DNA from: Bacteroidetes bacterium QH_7_62_13
GTDB taxonomy: Bacteria > Bacteroidota > Rhodothermia > Rhodothermales > Salinibacteraceae
Direction of reading: 5' to 3'
Assembly: GCA_003023365.1 (NCBI GenBank)
Contig: PXTG01000002.1
Location: forward strand, 1-46,018
Length of the DNA: 46,018 nt
The notes beneath the pieces are model-generated. The model was not told the DNA's origin. It saw nothing but the letters and a program-made list of their open reading frames with translations, and made no database searches. Both the position numbers and the translations under genes were made by a program. This document shows positions 45,503 through 46,018 of this stretch, in pieces (positions within the stretch are counted from its first letter, which is position 1; the number at the start of each line of letters is the position of its first letter).

Positions 45503-45612
45503 TCGAACGTAGGTCGCTCCGTTTTCACGGCCCGCTAACGCTTAACGCGTTTCCGGCCGTCCGGGACACGTGAGGACGCCGACATTCCCGTTCCTCCTGC
45601 CCACTTCGTGAC

Positions 45613-46018
45613 ATGGAAGATTCCACGTCCGGCCCTACGTCTTCGTCGGCCGAAGCGTCCGGTGCAACCTCTGCGTCCGACGGGACGAAGAACAGTGAAG
45701 CGGGATCCGTGGCGGCGGGCATCCTGTCGAGCCGGATTCTGGGCCTATTGCGGGAACGTACCGTCGCCTACTTCTTCGGGGTGGGCGCGCACGCGGATGT
45801 CTGGCAAATGGTGTTCAAATCACCAAATCTGCTACAAAATCTGCTGGGAGAGGGCACGATTTCGGCGGCGTTCATCCCGATCTACAGTCGCCTCGTTGAA
45901 GAGGGGCGCCAGGAAGACGCGGGGCGGTTCGCGGGCGCGATCTTCGGCCTGTTGCTGGCCGTTGCGGGGGGGATGGCCCTGATCGGCATCGTCCTCGCAG
46001 AACCCATCGTGGGCATTC
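45613..46018 (+). CDS. murJ: lipid II flippase MurJ, N-terminal part
   Basis: Open from ATG 45613 to the right edge, 135 residues. After a Ser/Thr/Ala-rich cytosolic leader (MEDSTSGPTSSSAEASG) comes AAGILSSRILGLLRERTVAYFFGVGAHADVWQMVF, the first helix and the loop with the R/E patterns of MurJ, and FKSPNLLQNLLGEGTISAAFIPIYSRLVEEG, the diagnostic 'lP.llr.l.geGa...aFip.y'. MurJ flips lipid-linked peptidoglycan precursor across the inner membrane. The rest is outside the window. It follows the DUF457-type gene by 110 nt; an identical 12-nt cattcccgttcc lies 19 nt upstream of its ATG and 22 nt upstream of the methyltransferase ATG at 42554. Confidence 0.9.
   Translation, partial: MEDSTSGPTSSSAEASGATSASDGTKNSEAGSVAAGILSSRILGLLRERTVAYFFGVGAHADVWQMVFKSPNLLQNLLGEGTISAAFIPIYSRLVEEGRQEDAGRFAGAIFGLLLAVAGGMALIGIVLAEPIVGI

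Overview
This 46 kb window is a gene-dense chromosomal segment of a GC-rich, acidic-proteome bacterium. It most resembles the Rhodothermota, probably a Salinibacter-like halophile. The inference rests on strongly acidic proteins, the cluster parA-parB-DUF5683, a BshB1-type bacillithiol deacetylase, a Bacteroidota-type BamD, a TonB and an Ig-like 'GGPRDETPP' lipoprotein, and a sphingolipid/sulfonolipid-type acyltransferase. No database search was possible, so genus is an inference. I saw no rRNA, tRNA, CRISPR array, insertion sequence or prophage.

Layout. Positions 1-15.4 kb are all minus strand: prmC (cut by the left edge), acylphosphatase, phenylalanine hydroxylase, a small membrane protein, a thioredoxin-fold protein, nadD, bamD, an LpoA-like TPR plus periplasmic-binding lipoprotein-pathway protein, guaA, gcvH, accC-accB-efp (a commonly conserved cluster for fatty-acid synthesis and translation), bshB1 and leuS. 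From 15.6 to 19 kb the plus strand carries a CoA-binding protein, an uncharacterised double-CxxC protein and a subtilisin-like lipoprotein protease. From 19.3 to 28.8 kb genes alternate: an orphan SF2 helicase, an SDR, menB, a GH113-like lipoprotein, a rhomboid protease, a HAD phosphatase, and a GNAT / serine-palmitoyltransferase-like pair probably making membrane (sphingo- or sulfono-) lipids. From 29 to 32 kb lie DUF5683, parB and parA (chromosome segregation). From 32.6 to 36 kb the plus strand carries a UvrD/PcrA helicase, a GNAT gene that appears frameshifted, and rpiA. From 36.2 to 42.3 kb a minus-strand run holds gdh, an Ig-like lipoprotein, nnr (NAD(P)HX repair, apparently broken), a VanZ-like protein and tonB. 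From 42.5 kb to the right edge come a SpoU RNA methyltransferase, two small uncharacterised genes, aroQ, a DUF457-type membrane hydrolase and the start of murJ.

Most striking non-gene signals: intergenic elements made of 7- or 8-nt quasi-tandem words arranged as inverted repeats (10.2, 12.6 and 35.2-35.4 kb); a palindrome-dense leader between accC and gcvH with two perfectly complementary stems that cross each other; a terminator/overlapping-hairpin module near 43.45 kb; and a textbook TTGACA-N18-TATATT promoter before efp. Two genes (nnr and the GNAT at 34.7 kb) look disrupted and should be checked against reads.
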